From assembly GCF_004522095.1 (NCBI RefSeq), contig NZ_SPUI01000002.1, forward strand, positions 62,001 through 126,000: 64,000 bases of DNA. The letters are read 5' to 3'. Positions 8,288-21,936 of the stretch are shown here, piece by piece; position 1 is the stretch's first letter; each line of letters starts with the position of its first letter. The notes under the pieces are model-generated. The model ran no database searches. It was not told the origin of the DNA and saw nothing but the letters and a program-made list of their open reading frames with translations. Both the position numbers and the translations under genes were made by a program. The DNA comes from Nocardioides sp. 503 (lineage in GTDB: Bacteria; Actinomycetota; Actinomycetes; Propionibacteriales; Nocardioidaceae).

Positions 8288-9393
8288 ACCCCGTCGGGCG
8301 GGCGGACCTGGGTCTGGCCGCCGCCGGCCTCGGGGGCCGGCCACTGGGCCTGCGGCGCCTGCTGCTGAGCCGGGATCCACTGCTGGGCCTGCGGGTCCCA
8401 CTGCCAGCCGTCCTGGATGATCGGCTGCTCGCCCCAGGGGTTCTGCTGGGCGGGCGCCTGCTCGGCGACCGGGGTGGGAGCGGGCGCCGGAGCGGCGGCC
8501 TGGGCCGACGGGTAGGCGGGGTTCTGCTGGTTCCACTGCTGCTGGTACTGGTCGGGCATGCCGTAGCCGGGCACGGCCGCGGGGGCGGCCGACGAGCGGC
8601 CGAAGTTGAGGCCCGATCCGGGCACCGGGTCGCCGGCGTGGCCGAAGAGCGCGGGGTAGAGCAGGCCGGCGGCCGCGGCGCCGAGCAGCGGCCCGACGAT
8701 GAACACCCAGACCTGGATCAGCGGGTCGGTGCCGGAGAAGAGCGCGGGGCCGATCGAGCGGGCCGGGTTGACCGAGGTGCCGGTGGCCGGGATCGCCACG
8801 AAGTGGATGACCGCGAGGGTGAGGCCGATGACCAGGGGCGCCATCGCGGGGTGCTCGTTGCGCTCGTCGGTGACGGCGAGGATGACCAGGACGAAGATCG
8901 CGGTGAGGATCAGCTCGAGGAGCAGGGCCGCCCACAGGGCGTAGCCGGAGCCGTCGTCGCCCCAGCTGTTGGCGCCCAGCGAGGTGTCGAAGGCCTCGAA
9001 GCTGTCGAAGCCCAGCCCGACGACCAGCAGCGTGCCACCGGCGACGATCGCGCCGAGGAGCTGCGCGCCGACGTACATCGGGACCTGGTTCCAGGCCATG
9101 CGGCCGCTGAGCGCGGCGCCGACCGAGACGGCGGGGTTGAAGTGACCACCGGAGATGCGGCCCACGGCGTAGGACATCAAGGCGACGGCCAGACCGAAGG
9201 ACAGCCCGATCGACACGATGGACGGCAGCGTGGCGAAGTCGCCCGCCGACTCGACCGAGCCCGCGGCCAGCGCGGCGAGGAGCACGGAGCCGCAGCCGAG
9301 GAACACCAGCACGAACGTGCCGAGCGTCTCGGCGATGAACTTCTGCGCCGTGGTGGGTGGGGTGGGAGCGGGTGCGGTGTCAGTCGTGGCCAT
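8284..9393 (-). CDS. Aquaporin (MIP family) with long Gln/Pro-rich tail
   Basis: A water or small-solute channel of the MIP family. The core (about 15-252) has six membrane segments and two half-helices bearing GGHFNPAVS (NPA 86-88) and GTSVNPARS (NPA 209-211). His197 in helix 5 and the Arg after the second NPA are typical of the water-selective AqpZ filter. The final 115 residues are unusual: rich in Gln, Pro and Ala, with a Trp-Asp pattern (GWQWDPQAQQW) recalling the short tryptophan motifs at the ends of some actinobacterial membrane proteins. Total length is 369, against about 230-250 for AqpZ. The gene is convergent with and overlaps the upstream lipoprotein gene. Confidence 0.88.
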   Translation of the reverse strand: MATTDTAPAPTPPTTAQKFIAETLGTFVLVFLGCGSVLLAALAAGSVESAGDFATLPSIVSIGLSFGLAVALMSYAVGRISGGHFNPAVSVGAALSGRMAWNQVPMYVGAQLLGAIVAGGTLLVVGLGFDSFEAFDTSLGANSWGDDGSGYALWAALLLELILTAIFVLVILAVTDERNEHPAMAPLVIGLTLAVIHFVAIPATGTSVNPARSIGPALFSGTDPLIQVWVFIVGPLLGAAAAGLLYPALFGHAGDPVPGSGLNFGRSSAAPAAVPGYGMPDQYQQQWNQQNPAYPSAQAAAPAPAPTPVAEQAPAQQNPWGEQPIIQDGWQWDPQAQQWIPAQQQAPQAQWPAPEAGGGQTQVRPPDGV

Positions 9394-9545
9394 GGCCGTG
9401 TGTTGCCCTTCAGCAAGGAGGTCGAAACCTGGGGTGCGTGCACTCTAGACCGGCGGGGGACCGGGGGACGGCGTCACCGTCGTTGCCGGTCACCCCCGCG
9501 GATGCGAGGCTGGCCTGCGTTCGACGCCGGATGCCCCGTCAGGTA

Positions 9546-9559
9546 TCTTGACGTCAAGA
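9546..9559. promoter_or_regulatory. Perfect 14-bp palindrome upstream of icd (operator candidate)
   Basis: TCTTGACGTCAAGA is its own reverse complement and lies 43 bases before the icd ATG. A MarR-type regulator (TamR) has been reported to act upstream of icd and aconitase genes in Streptomyces, and this site has the symmetry such a dimer would need. The link to that regulator is inference; the palindrome itself is plain. Confidence 0.5.
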
Positions 9560-9601
9560 AACTTCAACGTCCCACTCGCCACCGTTCAGGAGCCGCAGGA
9601 C

Positions 9602-11812
<2,211 letters not shown>

Positions 11813-11825
11813 CGACCGACCCGCA

Positions 11826-11880
11826 CGCCGGGCGTGTCGGACCGCAGTCGCGGTCCCGACACGCCCGGCGGCTTGGTTTT
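11826..11880 (+). terminator. Strong intrinsic terminator after icd
   Basis: Fifteen-base perfect arms CGCCGGGCGTGTCGG (11826-11840) and CCGACACGCCCGGCG (11856-11870) are followed by GCTTGGTTTT. The loop contains a smaller ACCGC/GCGGT hairpin. This is the clearest classical terminator in the window. Confidence 0.85.
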
Positions 11881-11908
11881 CGGGCCGGAGCGTGACCACA
11901 GTGGAGGC

Positions 11909-12373
11909 ATGACCACCGACACGAAGATCACCGTCCAGCGCACGATCGACGCCTCGACCAGCGCCGTCTTCGACGTGCTGTCCAACCCCGCCCGGCACAC
12001 CGAGCTCGACGGCAGCGGCTTCGTCCTCAGCGACGAGCGCAGCGACCGGATCACCGCCAACGGCCAGAAGTTCCGCATGAACATGAGCGGCGACCACATG
12101 GGCGGGGAGTACCAGACCGACAACGTGGTCAGCGCCTACGACCCCAACAAGATGATCGGCTGGAAGACCGCGCCGGCCGGCCAGGAGCCTCCGGGCTGGG
12201 AGTGGCTGTGGGAGCTCGAGGCGCAGGGCGCCGACAGCACCGACGTACGCCTGACCTACGACTGGAGCAACGTCACCGACCAGGACCTGTTGCAGAAGAT
12301 CAAGTTCCCGCTGGTGTCGCAGTCGCAGCTCGAGGACTCGCTGGGCAACCTCGCCTCCGCCGTCGCCGGGTGA
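11909..12373 (+). CDS. SRPBCC (START-like) domain protein
   Basis: A 154-residue single-domain protein beginning with the typical SRPBCC strand (KITVQRTIDASTSAVFDVLSNPARH) and ending in the long C-terminal helix. Members bind hydrophobic ligands in a helix-grip fold; the ligand here is unknown. The WELEAQGADSTDVRLTYDWS segment matches the polyketide-cyclase/START-like subgroup common in actinobacteria. The ATG at 11909 has a GGAGG site six bases before it. Twenty bases separate it from the following lipoprotein gene, so they may share a transcript. Confidence 0.82.
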   Translation: MTTDTKITVQRTIDASTSAVFDVLSNPARHTELDGSGFVLSDERSDRITANGQKFRMNMSGDHMGGEYQTDNVVSAYDPNKMIGWKTAPAGQEPPGWEWLWELEAQGADSTDVRLTYDWSNVTDQDLLQKIKFPLVSQSQLEDSLGNLASAVAG

Positions 12374-12393
12374 GGCTCCGCCATCCTGGGTCG

Positions 12394-12801
12394 ATGAGGA
12401 CCGCGACCGTCGCCGCCACCGCCCTGCTCTCGCTCGCCCTGGTGGGCTGCTCGGACGTCGAGGACGCGGCCAAGGGCGCGGCGAGCGACGCCGCCTGCTC
12501 CGTGGCCGACAAGGCCATGGACGAGGCGGGCACGCAGGCGAAGCAGGCGGTCTCCGACCTCGGCGCCGACCCCGCGGCGGCCAAGCGCGAGCTGACGGCC
12601 GTGCGCGACGGGCTGAAGTCCCTGGAGGGCCAGGTCGACGGGGACACCGGCGGCAAGGTCACCGACGCTCGCAAGGCGCTCGACCGGCTCGTCACCCAGG
12701 CCGACGCGGCGCGCGACGGCACCCCCGTCGACGACCAGGCGGTCGAGGACGCCCAGGCCGACCTGGACACCGCGATCGAGGACTTCGGCGACCTCTGCTG
12801 A
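12394..12801 (+). CDS. Small helical lipoprotein, function unknown
   Basis: A 135-residue protein with a lipobox (LVGC, Cys19). The mature part is almost entirely Ala/Asp/Lys-rich helix (AAKGAASDAACSVADKAMD and onward) with heptad-like spacing, so it may form a short coiled coil at the membrane surface. It ends with a Cys. No family is recognised. It may be cotranscribed with the SRPBCC gene. Confidence 0.65.
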   Translation: MRTATVAATALLSLALVGCSDVEDAAKGAASDAACSVADKAMDEAGTQAKQAVSDLGADPAAAKRELTAVRDGLKSLEGQVDGDTGGKVTDARKALDRLVTQADAARDGTPVDDQAVEDAQADLDTAIEDFGDLC

Positions 12802-14082
12802 CGCCCATCGGTGGAGGCAGTGACGACCGCCACGTGAGCGGCGGCGGGGGACCTGCGGAATAGGTGTGCGCCGGGGGCTGGTTGGACAATGAGTGACGAT
12901 GACGACCACCCTCGGCGGAGCCCCCTCCGCCCCGCCCCGGGCGACCCACGCCGGCCTCGCGCTGCTCGCGCTTGCCATGGGCGGGTTCGCCATCGGCACC
13001 ACCGAGTTCGTGACGATGGGGCTGCTGCCTCAGATCGCCGACGGCGTCGACATCTCGATCCCCACCGGCGGGCACCTGATCTCGGCCTACGCGCTGGGCG
13101 TCGTCGCCGGCGTGCCGGTCCTGGCGCTCTTCGGGGCGCGGCTCCCGCGCCGCGCGCTGCTGATCGGCCTGATGGCGGCCTACGGGCTGTTCAACGTCCT
13201 GACCGCGGTCGCCTCGAGCTACCACCTGGTCCTCGCCGCCCGCTTCCTCGACGGGTTGCCGCACGGCGCCTACTTCGGCGTCGCCTCCCTCGTCGCCGCC
13301 AGCCTGGCCCCTCCGGGCAGGACCGGGCGATGGGTCGCGGCGGTCATGCTCGGGCTCTCGTTCGCCAACGTCCTCGGCGTCCCGGCCGCGACCTGGCTGG
13401 GCCAGCAGGCCGGCTGGCGCACGGCGTACGCCGCCGTCGCGGTCATCGCCGCGGTGACCGTGGCCATGATCTGGGCCTTCGTCCCGTCGGTGCCCGGTGA
13501 CACCCAGGCCACCGGTCGCCAGGAGCTCACGTCGTTCATGCGCAACAAGCAGGCGTGGCTCACGCTGCTCGCCGGCGCGATCGGCTTCGGCGGCCTGTTC
13601 GCCACCTACTCCTACATCGCCCCGATCGTCACCGACGTCGCGGGTCTCGGTGAGGGCACGGTGCCGGTCTTCGTGCTCGCGTTCGGTCTCGGCATGGTGG
13701 CCGGCACCTGGTTGGCCGGCGAGCTCGCCGCCTGGTCGGTGTTCGGCTCGCTGATCTGGTCCGGCATCGGCTCCGCGGTCGTGATGGTGGTCTTCTGGCT
13801 GGTCGCGCCCTACGGCTGGTGGCTGCTGCCGGTGGTCTTCGCGGTCACCGCGCTCGGCTCCGTCCTCGTGGTCAACCTGCAGCTCCGCCTGATGGACGTG
13901 TCCGGCGACGCCGCGACGCTCGGCGCCTCGATGAACCACGCCGCGCTCAACGTCGCCAACGCCCTGGGCGCCTGGATCGGCGGCGTCACGATCGCGGCCG
14001 GCTACGGCTACCGATCGCCGGCCCTGGCCGGCTTCGGGCTGTCGCTGCTCGGCATCGGCGTGCTGCTCTGGTCGGCGGCGGC

Positions 14083-16338
<2,256 letters not shown>

Positions 16339-16356
16339 TGGCCTCGCTCACACCAG

Positions 16357-16362
16357 TACAGT
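16357..16362 (+). promoter_or_regulatory. -10 element of a leaderless promoter before the 2H phosphoesterase
   Basis: TACAGT ends seven bases before ATG 16370, with no ribosome binding site between trpS and this start. The spacing matches the other leaderless starts in the window. Confidence 0.5.
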
Positions 16363-16369
16363 CGACGCG

Positions 16370-16888
16370 ATGCCGACAATCGGAGTGGCCGTAGCCATCC
16401 CGGAGCCCTGGGCCACCGAGCTCCAGGACTACCGGACCTCCGTCGGCGACGCCACGGCCCTGATGATCCCCACGCACATCACGCTCGTGCCGCCCACCGT
16501 CATCGAGGACGGCACCCTCGAGGCCGTCGAGGGTCACCTCGCCCGGGCGGCCGAGCAGGTGCCGTCGTTCCGGGTGCACCTGCGCGGCACCGGCACCTTC
16601 CGTCCGGTGTCCCCGGTCGTCTTCGTGACGCTCGTGCGCGGCATCTCCCACTGCGAGATGCTGGCCGAGGCCGTGCGCAAGGGGCCGCTCGAGGTCGAGC
16701 TGTCGTTCCCCTTCCACCCGCACGTGACGATCGCGCATCACCTGCCCGACGCCCAGCTGGACCAGGCGTTCTCCGACCTGGCCGACTTCGAGTGCGAGTT
16801 CGACGTGGGGGACTTCCACCTGTACGTGCACGACGCGGAGCACGGGTGGCGCCCCACGCGCCAGTTCGCCCTGCGCCCGACAGACTGA
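16370..16888 (+). CDS. 2'-5' RNA ligase family (2H phosphoesterase) protein
   Basis: A 172-residue protein with the two H-x-T motifs of the 2H superfamily: HITLVPP (His36, Thr38) and HVTIAHH (His118, Thr120). The fold opens or forms 2',3'-cyclic or 2'-5' phosphodiester bonds in RNA or nucleotides; the cellular substrate is unknown. Its position after trpS suggests RNA metabolism but proves nothing. A leaderless start is likely. The gene ends 27 bases before the YihY gene. Confidence 0.85.
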   Translation: MPTIGVAVAIPEPWATELQDYRTSVGDATALMIPTHITLVPPTVIEDGTLEAVEGHLARAAEQVPSFRVHLRGTGTFRPVSPVVFVTLVRGISHCEMLAEAVRKGPLEVELSFPFHPHVTIAHHLPDAQLDQAFSDLADFECEFDVGDFHLYVHDAEHGWRPTRQFALRPTD

Positions 16889-16915
16889 CTCCCGACTCTC
16901 GGCAGGTGATGGCGC

Positions 16916-17974
16916 ATGGCCTCGTTCAAGGAACGTCTCTCGCAGCGGGTCACCCGGCTGCGTGAGCGGCGACCCTTCGTCGACCACCTGGTCCGGATGC
17001 AGCAGCACTACGGCGCGGTGAAGGCCGGCCAGCAGGCCGGAGCCGTCACCTACTTCGGCTTCCTGTCGTTCTTCCCGATCCTGGCGCTGGCCTTCGCGAT
17101 CGTCGGCTGGATCTCGAGGGTCTACTCCGGCGCGCGCGACACCACCGTGGAGGCGATCGAGTCGGTCTTCCCCGGGATGATCGGCGGTGACTCCGGCATC
17201 GCCCTCGCGGACATCGAGAGCGCGGCCGGCGCCGCCGTCGGCTTCGGCATCCTCGGTGTCCTCTACGCCGGCCTGGGCTGGCTCTCCAGCCTGCGCGACG
17301 CCCTGCTCGTCACCTTCGAGCTGCCGAGCTTCGAGCAGCCCAACTTCGTCATGGGCAAGCTGCGCGACCTGCTCACGCTCGCCACGGTCGGGGTCACGCT
17401 GCTGCTCAGCGTCGCGATCTCGGGCGTCGTGGCGGGCGGCTCGGAGCAGATCCTGGAGTGGCTCGGGCTGGGAGCCGGACTCCGGCCGCTCCTGTGGGTC
17501 ATCGGCGCGCTCGTCGGTCTCCTGGCGAGCACCGTGCTGTTCCTCGCCCTGTTCCGGCTGCTCGCCGACCCCCACACCCCGAAGCGCTCGCTCGCGTCGG
17601 GGGCGCTCCTCGGGGCCGTCGGGTTCGAGGTGCTCAAGCTGCTCTCGAGCACGCTGCTCAAGGCCACCAAGGAGCAGCCGGCCTTCCAGGCCTTCGGGAT
17701 CGCGCTGATCCTGGTCGTCTGGATCAACTACTTCTCGCGCGTCGTCCTGTACGCCGCCGCGTGGGCCCACACCTCGCCCGAGGCCCGCGCCGCGCGGGTC
17801 GAGGAGCCGGCCGTGGTCCAGGGGCCGCAGGTGCCGTCGCTGACCGACCTGCCCGCGACCGCCGTGGCTGGCGAGCGGCCGCCCGGAGCCGGGTCGTGGA
17901 AGGGTCCGTTCGCCGCCGGGGCCGGCACCATGCTGGCCCTGACCGCCGTCGTGAGGAAGAGGGACCGTCGATGA
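16916..17974 (+). CDS. YihY/BrkB family inner-membrane protein
   Basis: A 352-residue protein whose core (about 30-285) is the YihY/virulence factor BrkB fold with six membrane segments. Typical parts are QQAGAVTYFGFLSFFPILAL, the GWLSSLRDALLVTFELP segment and FGIALILVVWINYFSRVVL. The C-terminal 65 residues are polar with one further weak hydrophobic stretch. The family has no agreed function (once misnamed RNase BN). Its stop overlaps the start of the next gene (ATGA), so the two are translationally coupled. Confidence 0.88.
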   Translation: MASFKERLSQRVTRLRERRPFVDHLVRMQQHYGAVKAGQQAGAVTYFGFLSFFPILALAFAIVGWISRVYSGARDTTVEAIESVFPGMIGGDSGIALADIESAAGAAVGFGILGVLYAGLGWLSSLRDALLVTFELPSFEQPNFVMGKLRDLLTLATVGVTLLLSVAISGVVAGGSEQILEWLGLGAGLRPLLWVIGALVGLLASTVLFLALFRLLADPHTPKRSLASGALLGAVGFEVLKLLSSTLLKATKEQPAFQAFGIALILVVWINYFSRVVLYAAAWAHTSPEARAARVEEPAVVQGPQVPSLTDLPATAVAGERPPGAGSWKGPFAAGAGTMLALTAVVRKRDRR

Positions 17975-18195
17975 GGTTCGAGCGCAAGCACGCCGTCCTG
18001 CTGCTGGCCGTCGCCGTCTGGAACGTCGTGACGTTCGGCCAGTTCGCCCGCAACCTGTGGTCGGCCTACGACTCCGGCGAGGACCGCGCCACCGGCTACT
18101 GGGTCGCCCACACGATCCTGATCGTCGTCAACGTCGCCATCGCCGTCGTCCTCGGGTCGCTGGGCTGGAAGGCTCTCAAGGCCACGAAGAAGTAG
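17971..18195 (+). CDS. Small two-helix membrane protein (SCO4848-like)
   Basis: A 74-residue protein: basic N-terminus (MRFERKH), helix at about 8-27, a short polar loop with GEDRATGYW, a second helix at about 45-67 and a basic C-terminus. It resembles the Streptomyces SCO4848 family, which in that genus also lies near a YihY gene and an sdh locus. Function unknown. It overlaps the YihY stop by four bases and ends just before a repeat and hairpin region. Confidence 0.72.
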   Translation: MRFERKHAVLLLAVAVWNVVTFGQFARNLWSAYDSGEDRATGYWVAHTILIVVNVAIAVVLGSLGWKALKATKK

Positions 18196-18203
18196 CTGCC
18201 CCG

Positions 18204-18242
18204 GGGGTTGAGGAAGGCGCCCTGGCGCCTGTCTCGAAACCC
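18204..18242 (+). repeat. Dispersed hairpin repeat, copy A
   Basis: Conserved left end GGTTGAGGA, inner stem AGGCGCC-ct-GGCGCCT, conserved right end GTCTCGAAACC. The ends can pair as GGTT/AACC and GAG/CTC with a GA bulge. It lies just after the small membrane protein gene. Confidence 0.8.
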
Positions 18243-18253
18243 CGTGAGACGAA

Positions 18254-18287
18254 GCAGGGCGGTGACCACGTGCGGTCACCGCCCTGC
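18254..18287. terminator. Hairpin between convergent SCO4848-like gene and sdhB
   Basis: Fourteen-base perfect arms GCAGGGCGGTGACC (18254-18267) and GGTCACCGCCCTGC (18274-18287) around a six-base loop. It sits midway between two convergent operons and between two inverted copies of the dispersed repeat. It is likely a bidirectional terminator, though no T-run follows. Confidence 0.7.
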
Positions 18288-18297
18288 TGCCGTCACC

Positions 18298-18336
18298 CGG
18301 TTTCGAGACGGTTGCTGCGCAACCTCCTCAACCTCC
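18298..18336 (-). repeat. Dispersed hairpin repeat, copy B (inverted relative to copy A)
   Basis: Read on the minus strand it has GGTTGAGGAG, inner stem GGTTGC-gca-GCAACC and CGTCTCGAAACC. It ends 11 bases before the sdhB stop codon. Confidence 0.8.
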
Positions 18337-18346
18337 GGAGGTCGAG

Positions 18347-19086
18347 CTACTTACCGTGACGCAGAGCTGCGTGGAGGTCCCAGTTGAGGCGGGAGATCAC
18401 GTCGAGCGGGATCTCCTTGGGGCAGGCGGCGGTGCACTCGCCGATGTTGGTGCAGCCGCCGAAGCCCTCGTGGTCGTGCTGGGCGACCATGTTGACGACG
18501 CGGGTGTCGCGCTCGGCCTGGCCCTGGGGCAGCTCGCCGAGGTGGGTGATCTTGGCGCCGACGAACAGCGAGGCGGAGCCGTTGGGGCAGGCCGCGACGC
18601 AGGCGCCGCAGCTGATGCACGTGGCGACGTCGAAGGCGCGGTCGGCCTTGTCCTTGGGCACGGGCGTGGCGTGGGCGTCGGGAGCGGCACCGGTGTTGAC
18701 CGAGATGTAGCCACCCTGCTGGATGATCCGGTCGAACGCGCCGCGGTCGACGACGAGGTCCTTGACGACCGGGAACGCGTCGGCGCGCCACGGCTCGATG
18801 GTGATCGAGTCGCCGTCCTTGAAGGAGCGCATGTGGAGCTGGCAGGTCGTGGTGACCTCGGGCCCGTGCGCCTCGCCGTTGATCATCAGCCCGCAGCTGC
18901 CGCAGATGCCCTCGCGACAGTCGGAGTCGAACGCGACCGGCTCCTCACCCTTCGCGTTGAGGTCCTCGTTGAGGACGTCGAGCATCTCCAGGAAGGACAT
19001 GTCCTCCGAGACCTCGTCGAGCTCGTAGGTGTGGATCTTGCCGGCGGTGACCGCGTCGGGCTGGCGCCAGATGTTGAGGGTGAACT

Positions 19087-19090
<4 letters not shown>
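18347..19090 (-). CDS. sdhB: Succinate dehydrogenase iron-sulfur subunit (Corynebacterium-type)
   Basis: Electron-transfer subunit of succinate:menaquinone oxidoreductase, 247 residues. The [2Fe-2S] ligands are in [10 protein letters not shown] plus the later TTTCQLH; the two further clusters are bound by [12 protein letters not shown] and [16 protein letters not shown]. The GTG start overlaps the sdhA stop (GTGA). It is the last gene of sdhC-sdhA-sdhB and ends at a repeat and terminator region. Length and sequence fit the Corynebacterium glutamicum form rather than the Sdh1-type subunit at 30.4 kb. Confidence 0.94.
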
Positions 19091-21117
<2,027 letters not shown>

Positions 21118-21132
21118 GTCGCTGCACCTTCC

Positions 21133-21843
21133 TTACTTGGTGATGACGCCGGCGAGGACGAAGATCGGGACGAGGGAGAAGCCTCCGGCGATCACGACCG
21201 CGAGAAGCGCTCCGGCGGCCTTGGCGTTGCGCCGGGCCTTGTCGTTGTTGGTGAGGCCGAGCGTCTGCGCGGCGCTGAACGTGCCGTGATGCAGGTGCAT
21301 GCCGAGCGCGACCATGGCGACGAGGTAGATCGCGGTCAGCCACCAGACATCGAAGCTGTCGACCATCAGGTTGTAGGGGTCGTCGGTCGCGCCGCCCTGG
21401 ACGTTGATCTTGCCGATGCTGAAGTTCAGCAGGTGCCAGACGATGAAGACGAGCAGCGTCACGCCGCCCCAGCGCATGGTGCGCGAGGACAGCGAGGAGG
21501 CCTTGCTCTTCTTGACGACGTACTTGACGGAGCGCGCCTTGGCGGCGCGACGCCACAGCGCGACGGCGCACGCCACGTGCACGACCAGCGAGACGATGAG
21601 CGCCAGCCGGATGATCCACAACGCACCCTCGTGCGGGAGGATCGGCTCGCCGAACTCACGGAGGTGGTGGGCGTACTCGTTGAACGAGTCGTGCCCGCCG
21701 AAGGCCTTGAGGTTGCCGTACATGTGCGTCAGCACGAAGCCGATGAAGATCAGGCCGCTGACGGCCATCAACATCTTCAGCGCGATCGTCGAGCGCGATG
21801 CGCGCGACCCCTTGACGAGAGCCGGTCGAGTCGTGGTTGCCAC
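21133..21843 (-). CDS. sdhC: Succinate dehydrogenase cytochrome b subunit
   Basis: The membrane anchor and quinone site of the sdhCAB complex, 236 residues from GTG 21843. Five membrane segments carry histidines suited to two heme b groups: FVLTHMYGN, EYAHHLREFG, LVVHVACAVALW, FIVWHLLNFS and GMHLHHGTFSA. I prefer the GTG at 21843 to a start at 21903, because TAAAGT lies eight bases before it and the longer form adds a poorly conserved Cys/Pro-rich stretch. It is the first gene of its operon and lies 93 bases beyond the end of the LuxR-type regulator gene. Confidence 0.9.
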   Translation of the reverse strand: MATTTRPALVKGSRASRSTIALKMLMAVSGLIFIGFVLTHMYGNLKAFGGHDSFNEYAHHLREFGEPILPHEGALWIIRLALIVSLVVHVACAVALWRRAAKARSVKYVVKKSKASSLSSRTMRWGGVTLLVFIVWHLLNFSIGKINVQGGATDDPYNLMVDSFDVWWLTAIYLVAMVALGMHLHHGTFSAAQTLGLTNNDKARRNAKAAGALLAVVIAGGFSLVPIFVLAGVITK

Positions 21844-21851
21844 AAGAAGGC

Positions 21852-21857
21852 ACTTTA
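21852..21857 (-). promoter_or_regulatory. -10 element of the sdhCAB promoter
   Basis: On the minus strand TAAAGT is followed by eight bases and then GTG 21843, with no ribosome binding site. This suggests a leaderless or very short-leader transcript. Confidence 0.45.
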
Positions 21858-21899
21858 CGGCCGTGCCCCGACCCGCAGGACCGCGGGGAGTGTGACATA

Positions 21900-21915
21900 G
21901 CACCCGTAAGGGTGC
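21900..21915. promoter_or_regulatory. Inverted repeat GCACCC-gtaa-GGGTGC upstream of sdhC
   Basis: A symmetrical 16-bp element 57 bases before the sdhC start and 21 bases beyond the end of the LuxR-type gene. It could be an operator for sdhCAB or a small terminator for the upstream gene. A TTAGGG lies beside it on the minus strand. Confidence 0.35.
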
Positions 21916-21936
21916 CCTAACCTCCCGCCGGCCAGG

